Assembly (NCBI RefSeq): GCF_011050415.1
Contig: NZ_DRFS01000019.1
Span: forward strand, 186,001 to 250,000
Source: Halomonas sp.
Lineage (GTDB): Bacteria; Pseudomonadota; Gammaproteobacteria; Pseudomonadales; Halomonadaceae
Length of the DNA stretch: 64,000 nt
Reading direction: 5' to 3'
Shown: in pieces, positions 44,078-51,863 of the stretch
How the letters are laid out: every line of letters starts with the position of its first letter
Numbering within the stretch: position 1 is the first letter of the stretch
Made by a program: the position numbers and the translations under genes
Notes under the pieces: generated by a model
What the model was told of the DNA's origin: nothing
Database searches by the model: none
What the model saw: only the letters and a program-made list of their open reading frames with translations

Positions 44078-44344
44078 ATGGCAGGTGGATGGGCAAAGGA
44101 TGGTGCCGAACAGGAGCAGATGGAGAGTACGCTGGAAGATGCGGTACAGCGTGCGCGTAGCCAACTGCCGCAGGGCGAAAGTCTTGAGGTGTGTGAAGAG
44201 TGCGGTGACCCTATTCCCGAAGCGCGTCGCAAGGCGATGCCTGGTGTTCGCCTGTGTGTAGTGTGTCAGGGTGAGCTGGATAAAAAACACTCTGCCTTTA
44301 GCGGTTATAACCGGCGTGGCAGCAAAGACAGCCAGCTTCGTTAA
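44078..44344 (+). CDS. DksA/TraR-type C4 zinc-finger protein (YbiI-like)
   Basis: An 88-residue protein with a four-Cys zinc finger, CEECGDPIPEARRKAMPGV then CVVC, flanked by an N-terminal Glu/Gln-rich helix. This is the TraR/YbiI size class, without the long coiled coil of DksA. It could contact the RNA polymerase secondary channel, but short members are largely uncharacterised. Start at 44078 chosen after GAGGAT and the MAGGWAKDGAEQEQM sequence typical for the family. Confidence 0.85.
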   Translation: MAGGWAKDGAEQEQMESTLEDAVQRARSQLPQGESLEVCEECGDPIPEARRKAMPGVRLCVVCQGELDKKHSAFSGYNRRGSKDSQLR

Positions 44345-44630
44345 AAATAAAGTGTTCTTACACGCATACATGCAATGAATTGTCAGACAAATTTCAGTAG
44401 CAAGTTAATATAAAGCCTGCACGGTCAATGATTTTCATTTTACACAAAAGGTGTCGGTCTTATTTTTTCGAAAGGTTAGCTATTCATTGAAAGATAAGTG
44501 TTGGTTTAATCAAAAAATTAACTTTTCTTTTATTAAACGGTTCTATCGAAGATGATGGTCAAGTTTAAGGCTTGACGTGGCTTTATATTTTTTGAAGTAA
44601 CATAAAATTGCTTAATGTTGAGTTTGTGTA

Positions 44631-45875
44631 ATGAACGAAAGCGAAGCGTTATTGAAAGACGTTGAGGGCGAAATAGCCAAGCGTTCATGGCGACTTCGCT
44701 TTGAGGATGCTGTGGAAGCACGCTTTGAAGCGGATACTCAGCAGCAGCGTAGTCGTAGTATGGTTTTAGCGGGACTTGTTTCGGCCATCATCTATGTTCT
44801 GTTTCTATTCAACGACTATAGTTTTCGTCCCGATGCTTTCCCAGTAGCGGTATTGTTGAGAGCGGGCGTCATGTTGCCTATTGGTTTGACCATACTGTGG
44901 TGGGTACACCGGGGTGTCTCACCAGCGCGTCGGGAAGCATTAATGTCGAGCACCATTATTCTCGCTATGGTGCTCTCCTGCCTCATTTCTGCATCATCCA
45001 CGGCACCTTACTCTTATCTGGACGTATTCTCTTTTGGCTTGATTTTAGTAGTTGGTAACGTTGTTTATTCACTGAGGTTTGGCTACGCCTGGGCATCTTC
45101 AGTGATCAGTATTCTGATTGCATTAATATTTGTCATCCTCTATGAGCCAATGCCGATAGAAGTTAAACGACTCGCTATGTTTACTCTTGTCGCTAAAGCA
45201 TTGTTTACATTAGTAGCTAACTATCGCCTAGAAGCTAGCGAGCGTAACTCCTACCTGCATGTGCTTAAAGAAAGGCTGCGAGCGGGTTCTTATTTGAAAG
45301 ACAATCAGGCGTTATCGCAACTTTCGATGACTGACCCGCTAACCAATATTTCCAATCGGAGAAAGTTTGATGCCCTCTTGCCGATTTGCTGGCAAGAGGC
45401 CATTGATAAAGACATTTCTTTAGGGCTTCTGGTGATCGATATTGATCATTTCAAAGCGTATAACGACTATTATGGGCATCCTCAAGGGGACGAGTGCCTA
45501 CGTAAAGTCGCCAATACGATGCAGGACAATAGTCGCGAAAGTGATTTGGTCGTACGCTTTGGCGGCGAAGAGTTTGTGGTACTCATGGCAAATGCATCGC
45601 CTGAGATGGTAAAGCGTGCGGCAGAGCGTATTCAGCACAGCGTGGAAGCGCTACAAATTCCTAACCATGGCCACTCCAAAGAGAGTGTGGTGACTGTCAG
45701 TATTGGGGTGGCGGTCCTTTCTCCCAACGTTGGCATTGCGCCAGTTGATTTGTTAAGCCAAGCCGATGAAGCGCTTTATGAGGCGAAGCGCCAAGGCCGA
45801 AATCGCATTAAAATCGCTAACTTAATTGATTTATCATCTAACGATGCTGGTGGCTTTGGTAAAACAGCACCATAG
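44631..45875 (+). CDS. membrane-bound diguanylate cyclase
   Basis: A 414-residue protein that makes cyclic di-GMP. The N-terminal half has five to six hydrophobic helices (about residues 45-200; e.g. SMVLAGLVSAIIYVLFLF) of the MASE type. After a short linker comes a complete GGDEF domain: SMTDPLTNISNRRKFD, VIDIDHFKAYNDYYGHPQGD, and the active-site motif GGEEF at 311-315. The inhibitory site RxxD (RESD) is at 302-305, so product feedback is likely. The preceding 286-bp gap is AT-rich and presumably holds its promoter. Confidence 0.93.
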   Translation: MNESEALLKDVEGEIAKRSWRLRFEDAVEARFEADTQQQRSRSMVLAGLVSAIIYVLFLFNDYSFRPDAFPVAVLLRAGVMLPIGLTILWWVHRGVSPARREALMSSTIILAMVLSCLISASSTAPYSYLDVFSFGLILVVGNVVYSLRFGYAWASSVISILIALIFVILYEPMPIEVKRLAMFTLVAKALFTLVANYRLEASERNSYLHVLKERLRAGSYLKDNQALSQLSMTDPLTNISNRRKFDALLPICWQEAIDKDISLGLLVIDIDHFKAYNDYYGHPQGDECLRKVANTMQDNSRESDLVVRFGGEEFVVLMANASPEMVKRAAERIQHSVEALQIPNHGHSKESVVTVSIGVAVLSPNVGIAPVDLLSQADEALYEAKRQGRNRIKIANLIDLSSNDAGGFGKTAP

Positions 45876-46018
45876 CCACGTGTTGCTTAACGCTCAATGT
45901 GCGATGCATCACTAATTAATAGCGATAGCGTCAATGTGTTTGTTACCCTTTAGAAATCAATGCCTTTTAACTTTGTCTTCGGGCGTGAATATACGCAAAT
46001 TTCTGTGAGGAGTGGCCT

Positions 46019-47281
46019 GTGGAGATTGATCTAGACTATCGCGCGCTCAGCGTCGAAAGCCTACCTCAACGACTTGGAAAAGTTGAAGCAGTGGCGAGCC
46101 GAGTGGGTGGCGAACCGGCTACTTGGGCCATTCGTGAAGTAGGCGACGGCAACCTCAACCTAGTGTTTATTGTTTCCGGAAGCCTGGGTAGCGTGGTGGT
46201 AAAACAAGCACTGCCCTATGTACGCATGGTGGGCGAAAGCTGGCCGCTGCCGACTTATCGCGCCCATTTTGAATACTATGCCCTGGTTCGCCAAGCCAAA
46301 CGCGCGCCGGGCATTGCGCCTGAGGTGTACCACTTCGACAAGCCCCAGGCGCTGTTTGTGATGGAGTATCTGCACCCCCACACGATTTTGCGCCGCAAAT
46401 TAATCAACGGTGAGCGAGTTGCCCAGCTTGGCGAAACCATCGGCCAATTCTGCGCACGCACGGCGTTTCGTGGCTCAGAGCTTTCGCTGAGCAGCCCTGA
46501 GAAAAAAGCGGATGTAGGATTGTTCTCAGGCAATGTAGCAATACCCGCGATCACTGAATCGCTGGTATTTACCGACCCCTATTATGGCGCTGAAATGAAC
46601 CACCACACACCGGAGCTTTCACCGGTGGTGGATGAGCTGCGCCGCAATACCCGTTTAAAAGCCAAGGTGCAGCGGCTATTGATGAAGTTCACTGCCAATA
46701 CCGAAACCATGCTGCACGGTGATCTGCACTCCGGCTCGATTATGGCCACCGATACGGAAGTACGGGTCATTGACCCCGAGTTTTCCCAGTACGGCCCAAT
46801 GGCGTTTGACTTAGGTATGGCAGTCGCTAACTTCCTGATGGCCTACTTTAGCCAACCAGCGCATCGCTCGGAAGATGAGCTTGAAGCGTATCAGGCGTGG
46901 ATTCTTGAGGTCATTAATGCTTGCTTTAGCAGCTTCGATGAAGAATTCCGCCACCTGTGGCAAACCGAGCGAACCGGTATCCTGTTCCCGAAAGCCTTGT
47001 TCGAAGAGCAGGGCAATAGCGCCGACGACGCCTGCGATGCGCTGCTGGAAGAGATCCGCCTGGACGCCCTGGCCTACTGCGGTATCGAAATGCACCGTCG
47101 TGTTTTATCGCTGGCCCACAACGCCGACTTTGAAGAGATTGAAAACACCGCCCTGCGCGCCAAGCTTGAAGCGCGCAATGTGCTGATGGGCCAAACGCTG
47201 ATTATGGAGCCGGAAGCCTATAGTGACCTTGCCGCGCTGGTGGGTTTAGCCAGGGCGTATAACCAGCAAGAGGTGTTGTAA
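46019..47281 (+). CDS. mtnK: S-methyl-5-thioribose kinase MtnK
   Basis: Phosphorylates methylthioribose in methionine salvage. The 420-residue protein has the kinase-like (APH) fold with MtnK features: REVGDGNLNLVFIVSG, the catalytic loop MLHGDLHSGSIM (HGDxxxxS), and DPEFSQYGPMAFDLG, which corresponds to the metal-binding DPE/DFE motif. The GTG start at 46019 follows GAGGAG. Its use with mtnA, mtnB, mtnC and mtnD shows the kinase-dependent salvage route, in place of MTA phosphorylase. Confidence 0.93.
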   Translation: MEIDLDYRALSVESLPQRLGKVEAVASRVGGEPATWAIREVGDGNLNLVFIVSGSLGSVVVKQALPYVRMVGESWPLPTYRAHFEYYALVRQAKRAPGIAPEVYHFDKPQALFVMEYLHPHTILRRKLINGERVAQLGETIGQFCARTAFRGSELSLSSPEKKADVGLFSGNVAIPAITESLVFTDPYYGAEMNHHTPELSPVVDELRRNTRLKAKVQRLLMKFTANTETMLHGDLHSGSIMATDTEVRVIDPEFSQYGPMAFDLGMAVANFLMAYFSQPAHRSEDELEAYQAWILEVINACFSSFDEEFRHLWQTERTGILFPKALFEEQGNSADDACDALLEEIRLDALAYCGIEMHRRVLSLAHNADFEEIENTALRAKLEARNVLMGQTLIMEPEAYSDLAALVGLARAYNQQEVL

Positions 47282-47304
47282 GTGCTTAACCATAGCTCGG
47301 CGTA

Positions 47305-47580
47305 ACCTTCGGCACCGCTGCGCTCTGCTTCCGCGGGTGCGCTGACGCTTACGCCGCGCTACGTGGCTCATCGATTTTCAGGATGGCGTGCATATGCGCC
47401 GCGATGGGCTAACGCGTAGCGCGGCGTAACGAATCTCGCGAGGAACGAGCGTATGAGGCACCCGCGACGGCGGCACCAGCCGCCTGGATGGTGCCACCGT
47501 GACTGATCAAGCCTCAGTGCTACCTTCGGCACCGCTTCGCGCTGCTTCCGCGGGTGCGCTGGCGCTTACGCCACGCTACA
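47305..47580. repeat. REP-like intergenic repeat cluster
   Basis: Copy A 47305-47363 and copy B 47522-47580 are both 59 bp, starting ACCTTCGGCACCGCT and containing TTCCGCGGGTGCGCTG; they differ at 5 positions. Between them, about 47415-47477 carries TAGCGCGGCGTAA and GCACCCGCG, the reverse complement of parts of the same unit. This arrangement is typical of bacterial interspersed mosaic elements. Confidence 0.8.
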
Positions 47581-47591
47581 ACTGCTTCCCA

Positions 47592-47619
47592 CGATTCACT
47601 ACTTACGATTTACTATTCA
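47592..47619 (-). repeat. two 14-bp units next to the mtnD stop
   Basis: CGATTCACTACTTA (47592-47605) and CGATTTACTATTCA (47606-47619) differ at 3 of 14 bases; they begin 5 bp beyond the mtnD stop codon. Confidence 0.6.
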
Positions 47620-47623
47620 CTAA

Positions 47624-48172
47624 TCAAAGCTGATCCAGACGATCAAACTTCCCGGCGATATCGCTCTCTGTCCAGTGCGGTACCCAGCCTTCCACGTTAT
47701 CGAAGAAGCGTAGTGCGGTGAATTCCGGCGTGGGGCCCATATCGAACCAGTGGGGGGTGTTGGCCGGTACGCTGATCAGGTCATTGCGGGTACACAGTAC
47801 CTGATACACCTTGTCTTCAATGTGCAGGCAGAACAGCCCCTGACCTTTAACGAAGAAGCGCACTTCATCTTCGTGATGACGGTGCTCGTTCAAGAACTTC
47901 TGCCGCATGGCGTCTTTTTCTGGGTGCGTGGGCACCATGTGCAGCACATCCACGGTCTGGTAGCCGCCCTTGGCCTTCACCCGGTCTATATCTTCCTGGT
48001 AAAGCGCCAGGATATCTTCCTGGGTAGCGTCGTCAGCAATCTCGCCCGGTGTCGCCCAGCGCTCAAACAGCACGCCTACCTTGTTTAGCTCAGCGGTAAT
48101 TTGCTCGCCGTCAGTGGTGTCGATCAGCGCATCGCTCGGGTTCTGATCAGCAAATACTTTCAGTTGCGACAT
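47624..48172 (-). CDS. mtnD: acireductone dioxygenase MtnD
   Basis: A 182-residue cupin that oxidises the acireductone of methionine salvage; the bound metal (Fe or Ni) decides the product. The metal motif is EHRHHEDEVRFFVKG (two His and a Glu), and the second His is in VPANTPHWFDMG. First cupin motif and length fit bacterial ARD. It is the last gene of the mtnB-mtnC-mtnD unit and ends in the repeat-rich gap. Confidence 0.95.
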   Translation of the reverse strand: MSQLKVFADQNPSDALIDTTDGEQITAELNKVGVLFERWATPGEIADDATQEDILALYQEDIDRVKAKGGYQTVDVLHMVPTHPEKDAMRQKFLNEHRHHEDEVRFFVKGQGLFCLHIEDKVYQVLCTRNDLISVPANTPHWFDMGPTPEFTALRFFDNVEGWVPHWTESDIAGKFDRLDQL

Positions 48173-48207
48173 CGTAGGCTCTCCTTAAAAGTGACAGGCA
48201 GTAACGT

Positions 48208-48894
48208 TTATAGCGCAATCTCATCAAAGCGGGTGACGCAAGCGTGATGTTCACCGGCCTGAGTACCTTCGCGCACCAGCTGCAGCGTTTGCATTCCCGC
48301 CTGCTTGGCGGCGTCCAGCTCTTCGACCACATCAGACAAGAACAGCACTGCATCTGCAGGTAGGTCAAGTTCTGTGACAATACGCTGATAGGCAGTGGCT
48401 TCGCGCTTATGGCCAATATGGGTGTCAAAGTAGCCGCTAAACAGCGAGGTTAAATCGCCCTCATCGCTATAGCCAAACAGCAGTTTTTGGGCTTGAACAG
48501 AGCCGGATGAGTAAACGTAAAGCGCTTTGCCAGCCTCTTTCCATTGGCGTAGGGCGGGGGCTACGTCGCGATACAAATGGCCTGTAAAGTCGCCGCGCTG
48601 GTAGCCATCCGCCCACACCATACCCTGCAGGGCTTTTAGTGGGGTGACTTTCTGGTCAGTCTCGATCCAATGCAATAGTTGATTAATGACCGCTTCCAGC
48701 GAGGCATCTGGAGCGCCCATTTCGCTGCGCACCGCATCAATCTGCTCGGCGACGGCCGGAGTTTCTGCGTTAGCACTTAGAAAGTCAGGCAACTTATCGT
48801 GAGCGTAGGGGAACAGCACCTTATGCACGAAGTTAATATCCGTGGTGGTGCCTTCAATATCGGTCACAATCGCGCGGACTGTTGGGTTACTCAT
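48208..48894 (-). CDS. mtnC: enolase-phosphatase E1 MtnC
   Basis: A bifunctional HAD enzyme of 228 residues that enolises and dephosphorylates diketo-methylthiopentyl phosphate. Motif I VTDIEGTTTDINFVHKVLFPY, motif II YVYSSGSVQAQKLLFG, motif III GHKREATAYQRI and motif IV FLSDVVEELDAAKQAGM are all present. Its ATG lies in the last copy of a 14-bp repeat and has no Shine-Dalgarno upstream, so translation may depend on coupling from mtnB through the mini-ORFs at 48891-48922. Confidence 0.94.
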   Translation of the reverse strand: MSNPTVRAIVTDIEGTTTDINFVHKVLFPYAHDKLPDFLSANAETPAVAEQIDAVRSEMGAPDASLEAVINQLLHWIETDQKVTPLKALQGMVWADGYQRGDFTGHLYRDVAPALRQWKEAGKALYVYSSGSVQAQKLLFGYSDEGDLTSLFSGYFDTHIGHKREATAYQRIVTELDLPADAVLFLSDVVEELDAAKQAGMQTLQLVREGTQAGEHHACVTRFDEIAL

Positions 48895-48946
48895 TTAAGG
48901 CTACTCATTTAAGACTGTTCATTTAAGACTACTTATTTAAGCCCAG
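48891..48946 (-). repeat. 4 x 14-bp tandem repeat with mini-ORF relay into mtnC
   Basis: Plus-strand copies: TCATTTAAGGCTAC, TCATTTAAGACTGT, TCATTTAAGACTAC, TTATTTAAGCCCAG (starts 48891, 48905, 48919, 48933). On the minus strand the last-listed copy holds the mtnB stop. The next two encode five-codon ORFs MNSLK (48922-48905) and MSSLK (48908-48891), each with its TGA overlapping the following ATG. The final ATG is that of mtnC. Confidence 0.85.
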
Positions 48947-49524
48947 CGACTTTCTTCAAGAACACAGGCGAGTAAAAACTCGATAGCTTCCAGGTGGCGG
49001 CGGCAACTGGCGATGCTATCGCCTACGGCGTAAATCCCGTGGCCTGCAACTAAAAAGCCCCAGGGCATGGGCCAGCCGAGTCGCACATGCTCGGCCAGTT
49101 CCTGCATATCCTGGGAGTTGGGCACCACTGGCAAACGAATAGTAGCGTCATGAGTGACGTTACCGGCCAGCGCTTTTTGCATCTCAAAGCCAGTCAGCTC
49201 AATACCCTCTGGAAAGCGCCGCGAGAGCACCGTGCTGGCTACAGTGTGGGTGTGCAACACGCAGTGAATGGTACTGTCTAAACGATAGAGAGCAGCATGC
49301 AGGTCGCTCTCTGCGCTAGGCTTGCCGCTACCTTCAAGCACCTTGCCATCAAGGTCGCACAGCAACAGGTCATCGGCTTGAATGCGGGTTTTATCCCGCC
49401 CAGAGGCGGTGACAAGATAGCCAGCCTCGGTGCGGGCGGAAAAGTTGCCGCCGGTGGCGGGTGTCCAGCCTTGCTGCGCCGCCCACGAAATGGCGTCCAG
49501 CAGTTCAGTTTGTAGCGTCATCAT
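48937..49524 (-). CDS. mtnB: methylthioribulose-1-phosphate dehydratase MtnB
   Basis: A class II aldolase-fold dehydratase of about 195 residues in methionine salvage. Seen: TPATGGNFSAR, SGRDKTRIQADDLLL, the HCVLHTHTVAS segment with two metal-binding His, and the later HGIYAVGDSI with the third. Adjacent ATGs at 49524 and 49521 are both possible starts; an ATG at 49557 would add 11 residues unlike the family. Divergent from mtnA with about 100 bp between. Confidence 0.92.
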   Translation of the reverse strand: MMTLQTELLDAISWAAQQGWTPATGGNFSARTEAGYLVTASGRDKTRIQADDLLLCDLDGKVLEGSGKPSAESDLHAALYRLDSTIHCVLHTHTVASTVLSRRFPEGIELTGFEMQKALAGNVTHDATIRLPVVPNSQDMQELAEHVRLGWPMPWGFLVAGHGIYAVGDSIASCRRHLEAIEFLLACVLEESRWA

Positions 49525-49629
49525 AGGATCTGCATCGCCTCTTCTAGTGGCAGCCATTCTATATGATAAGCTTCGCGCCTGATAAGCCGCGCAGTTGTTC
49601 CGCTAGTTAAGTGCTCAAGGAGTCCATAG

Positions 49630-50649
49630 ATGCCTCATCTTCAGTCACGCAGTTTGCGGGTCTACGCCGACTACGTTGAGTATTTGGATCAAACTCAGCT
49701 GCCTCAAACCGAGCAATGGGTGCGCTGCGATTCCCCTGAGGCATGGCAGGGCGCGGTTAAAAACCTCGCTATTCGAGGAGCGCCACTGATTGGTCTGAGC
49801 GCTACGTTTGTGCTGGCGCAGTACGCCGCGCGCCATCCAGAACGCGATTGGCAGGAAGTCAGCGATCGCCTGCGCGCCACGCGTCCGACAGCCGTCAATC
49901 TAATGTACTGCCTGGATGCCATGGAAGCCTGCTTTGAGCAAGGCGCCAATGCTCTAGCCGAGCGCGCCGCCGCGCTGTTTGCCGAAGACCGAGCGCTTTG
50001 CCAACAAATGGCCGAGCGGGGCGCTGATTTGTTGCAAACGGGCGACCACGTGCTCACTCACTGCAACACCGGTGCGCTGGCCACCGCAGGGGTGGGCACG
50101 GCTATTGGTGCACTGGCGGTGGCTAAACAGCGTGGCGTTGAGCTGCACGTGTATGTGGATGAAACCCGCCCGTTATTACAAGGCGGCCGTTTAACCGCCT
50201 GGGAAATGGCCGACCTGGGGATCTCTTACCAATTGATTGCCGACAGCATGGCTGCCAGCCTGATGGCAGCGGGCAAAGTAGATAAAGTCATGGTGGGCGC
50301 CGACCGAATCTGCGCCAATGGCGACTTCGCCAACAAAGTGGGCACTTACATGCTGGCGGTGATCGCTCATTACCACAAGGTGCCTTTCTATGTGGTGGCC
50401 CCTTACACCACGGTAGACCCCGCTTGTGCTACCGGCGTGGATATTCCGATTGAGCAGCGCGATGCCGCTGAGATACGCGGCGCTGCCGGCGCCTTTGGTA
50501 ATGTTATTTGGGCGCCTGAAGATGCTCCCGTATGGAACCCAGCGTTTGATGTTACGCCCGCCGAACTGGTCACCGGTTGGGTGCTGGATACAGGCGTTTT
50601 CGATGCCGCTGCCATCGCTCGCGGTGAACATTGCCGGGAGCGGGGTTAG
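49630..50649 (+). CDS. mtnA: methylthioribose-1-phosphate isomerase MtnA
   Basis: Converts methylthioribose-1-phosphate to methylthioribulose-1-phosphate; 339 residues. Family stretches: AVKNLAIRGAPLIGLSA, HCNTGALATAGVGTAIG (catalytic Cys), VDETRPLLQGGRLTAWEM and the catalytic Asp in GADRICANGDFANKVGTY. Starts after AAGGAG at good distance. Together with mtnK, mtnB, mtnC and mtnD it makes a nearly full salvage pathway; a final transaminase is not in the window. Confidence 0.95.
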   Translation: MPHLQSRSLRVYADYVEYLDQTQLPQTEQWVRCDSPEAWQGAVKNLAIRGAPLIGLSATFVLAQYAARHPERDWQEVSDRLRATRPTAVNLMYCLDAMEACFEQGANALAERAAALFAEDRALCQQMAERGADLLQTGDHVLTHCNTGALATAGVGTAIGALAVAKQRGVELHVYVDETRPLLQGGRLTAWEMADLGISYQLIADSMAASLMAAGKVDKVMVGADRICANGDFANKVGTYMLAVIAHYHKVPFYVVAPYTTVDPACATGVDIPIEQRDAAEIRGAAGAFGNVIWAPEDAPVWNPAFDVTPAELVTGWVLDTGVFDAAAIARGEHCRERG

Positions 50650-50664
50650 CAGTATAGGAAGGCG

Positions 50665-51345
50665 CTAATCCAATAGCGTGAGCTCATAAACATTCCGGAT
50701 ACGCTGACCATCCCAGTCATAGCCAAGATGGCGTCCTTGGCGTGTTTCGGAAAGAACCGGCGGGCGCAAAACTGCGGCACACTCTCCGCTGGGATCTCTG
50801 ACGCTTGGGTAGACGATGCCAGCGGCCTGATCTTGCCAAGCTTGACGACCAAAGGTCTGTCCGTCGGCCCAGTTATCTGGGGTGAGCAGACCACGGGCGT
50901 TGCTCTGGCCGCGTAGGTCAATCAATTCCCCCTCTAAGTCTGATAAATAGACGCGCTGCTGAAGCATCAAGGGTGGCTGGCTCGACTCGCTCATAAAGCG
51001 CTCTGTGTGGTAAACGGTTTCAGCAATGGCGGTGGCTTCTGTTAGCGCGCAGTAGTAGGCGCCAAAGGTGCCATCGCTAAAACGCGAACCGGTCGCTGGG
51101 AAGTGGCAGAAGGCCGCCATGACGGGCGTCCAGCCGGGGCCGTAGCGACGGTCATCATCGCGGACTAGGTGAATAGCCCCGGCTTGCTCACGAAGACGTG
51201 CCGATGTTTCACCCTCCAGCTCATTGAGTAAGTCCCAGTCATCAGCGCTGTCATTGACGCCTTCGAATAAATCGATGGGCGGGAAACGTGAGGGAATAAT
51301 CCGGTAACTAGGACGCCACGTAACGTTACTTAGCGGGAACGTCAT
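50665..51345 (-). CDS. RES-domain toxin (NAD+-degrading type)
   Basis: A 226-residue RES-family protein. RES toxins deplete NAD+ by phosphorolysis. The named residues are visible in order: Arg in the TWRPSYRIIPSRFPP and SRFSDGTFGAYY stretches, Glu in TEATAIAETVYH, and Ser in GIVYPSVRDPSGEC. It starts in an ATGA overlap with the antitoxin gene. An intact toxin-antitoxin unit placed between mtnA and recQ suggests acquisition by transfer. Confidence 0.88.
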   Translation of the reverse strand: MTFPLSNVTWRPSYRIIPSRFPPIDLFEGVNDSADDWDLLNELEGETSARLREQAGAIHLVRDDDRRYGPGWTPVMAAFCHFPATGSRFSDGTFGAYYCALTEATAIAETVYHTERFMSESSQPPLMLQQRVYLSDLEGELIDLRGQSNARGLLTPDNWADGQTFGRQAWQDQAAGIVYPSVRDPSGECAAVLRPPVLSETRQGRHLGYDWDGQRIRNVYELTLLD

Positions 51346-51743
51346 GCATGGCCCCCACCACGTGCTGCATCTAAATGTTGGCGAACCACATACAGGTCAG
51401 ACACTTGCCCATTTAATAAGCGCTCTGCTGGCGAGTGACCGGCAAAAAGAGGATTGCTATTGGCTCGCTGTAGCCAACCGTTAGCGGCTTCTTTATTGGG
51501 CAACAGTATATGCAGTGCCTTGTAGATGCCGAGAATTAACGACATCCGCTCTAAATGGTTCGCATCAAGCCTCGCCTGCTCAGGCGACTGCTTCCAACGA
51601 CGGTAGGTGGAGTCCGGTACGCCTAACAACAGCGCTGCTTCGCTCTCTTTTAAGCCCCATGCGTGTGAAATGTTGGGGTAAGTGCGCATTGCGGCGGCCC
51701 CCATTTCACGACGCTTATCGGCTGTTTTATGCTGAATGGCCAT
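51342..51743 (-). CDS. Xre/MbcA/ParS-family antitoxin
   Basis: A 133-residue antitoxin partner of the RES toxin. The N-terminal part has a Xre-like helix-turn-helix (WGLKESEAALLLGVPDSTYRRWK), and the C-terminal part is the DUF2384-type toxin-binding domain (ILGIYKALHILLPNKEAANG; NPLFAGHSPAERLL). Starts after AGGAG. Usually represses its own promoter; an inverted repeat over the likely promoter lies at 51755-51784. Confidence 0.88.
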   Translation of the reverse strand: MAIQHKTADKRREMGAAAMRTYPNISHAWGLKESEAALLLGVPDSTYRRWKQSPEQARLDANHLERMSLILGIYKALHILLPNKEAANGWLQRANSNPLFAGHSPAERLLNGQVSDLYVVRQHLDAARGGGHA

Positions 51744-51754
51744 ATAGCTTTCTC

Positions 51755-51784
51755 CTCACTTACCTATAGCTTACGCCAAGTGAG
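51755..51784. promoter_or_regulatory. inverted repeat in the toxin-antitoxin promoter
   Basis: CTCACTT (51755-51761) and AAGTGAG (51778-51784) with a 16-bp spacer, directly upstream of the antitoxin start. Fits an antitoxin autoregulation operator. Confidence 0.5.
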
Positions 51785-51863
51785 CGATTTTTGAAAATAA
51801 CGACCATTCGAGCCTTTCTAATTCCCGCCAGTAAGAATCAATGCATGCACTGATTCGTCTGCT

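Larger units (their letters stand above)
47282..47623. other. 342-bp gap with GC-rich repeats between mtnK and mtnD
   Basis: No gene. Contains two 59-bp direct repeats (47305-47363 and 47522-47580), a partial inverted relative of them at about 47415-47477, and two 14-bp units next to the mtnD stop. The two flanking genes are convergent, so transcripts of both strands end here. Confidence 0.7.

Noticed and set aside
44345..44630. Possible small gene or RNA in the AT-rich gap before the diguanylate cyclase
   Set aside because: No frame with a ribosome site and no clear hairpin-plus-U-run; treated as promoter region.
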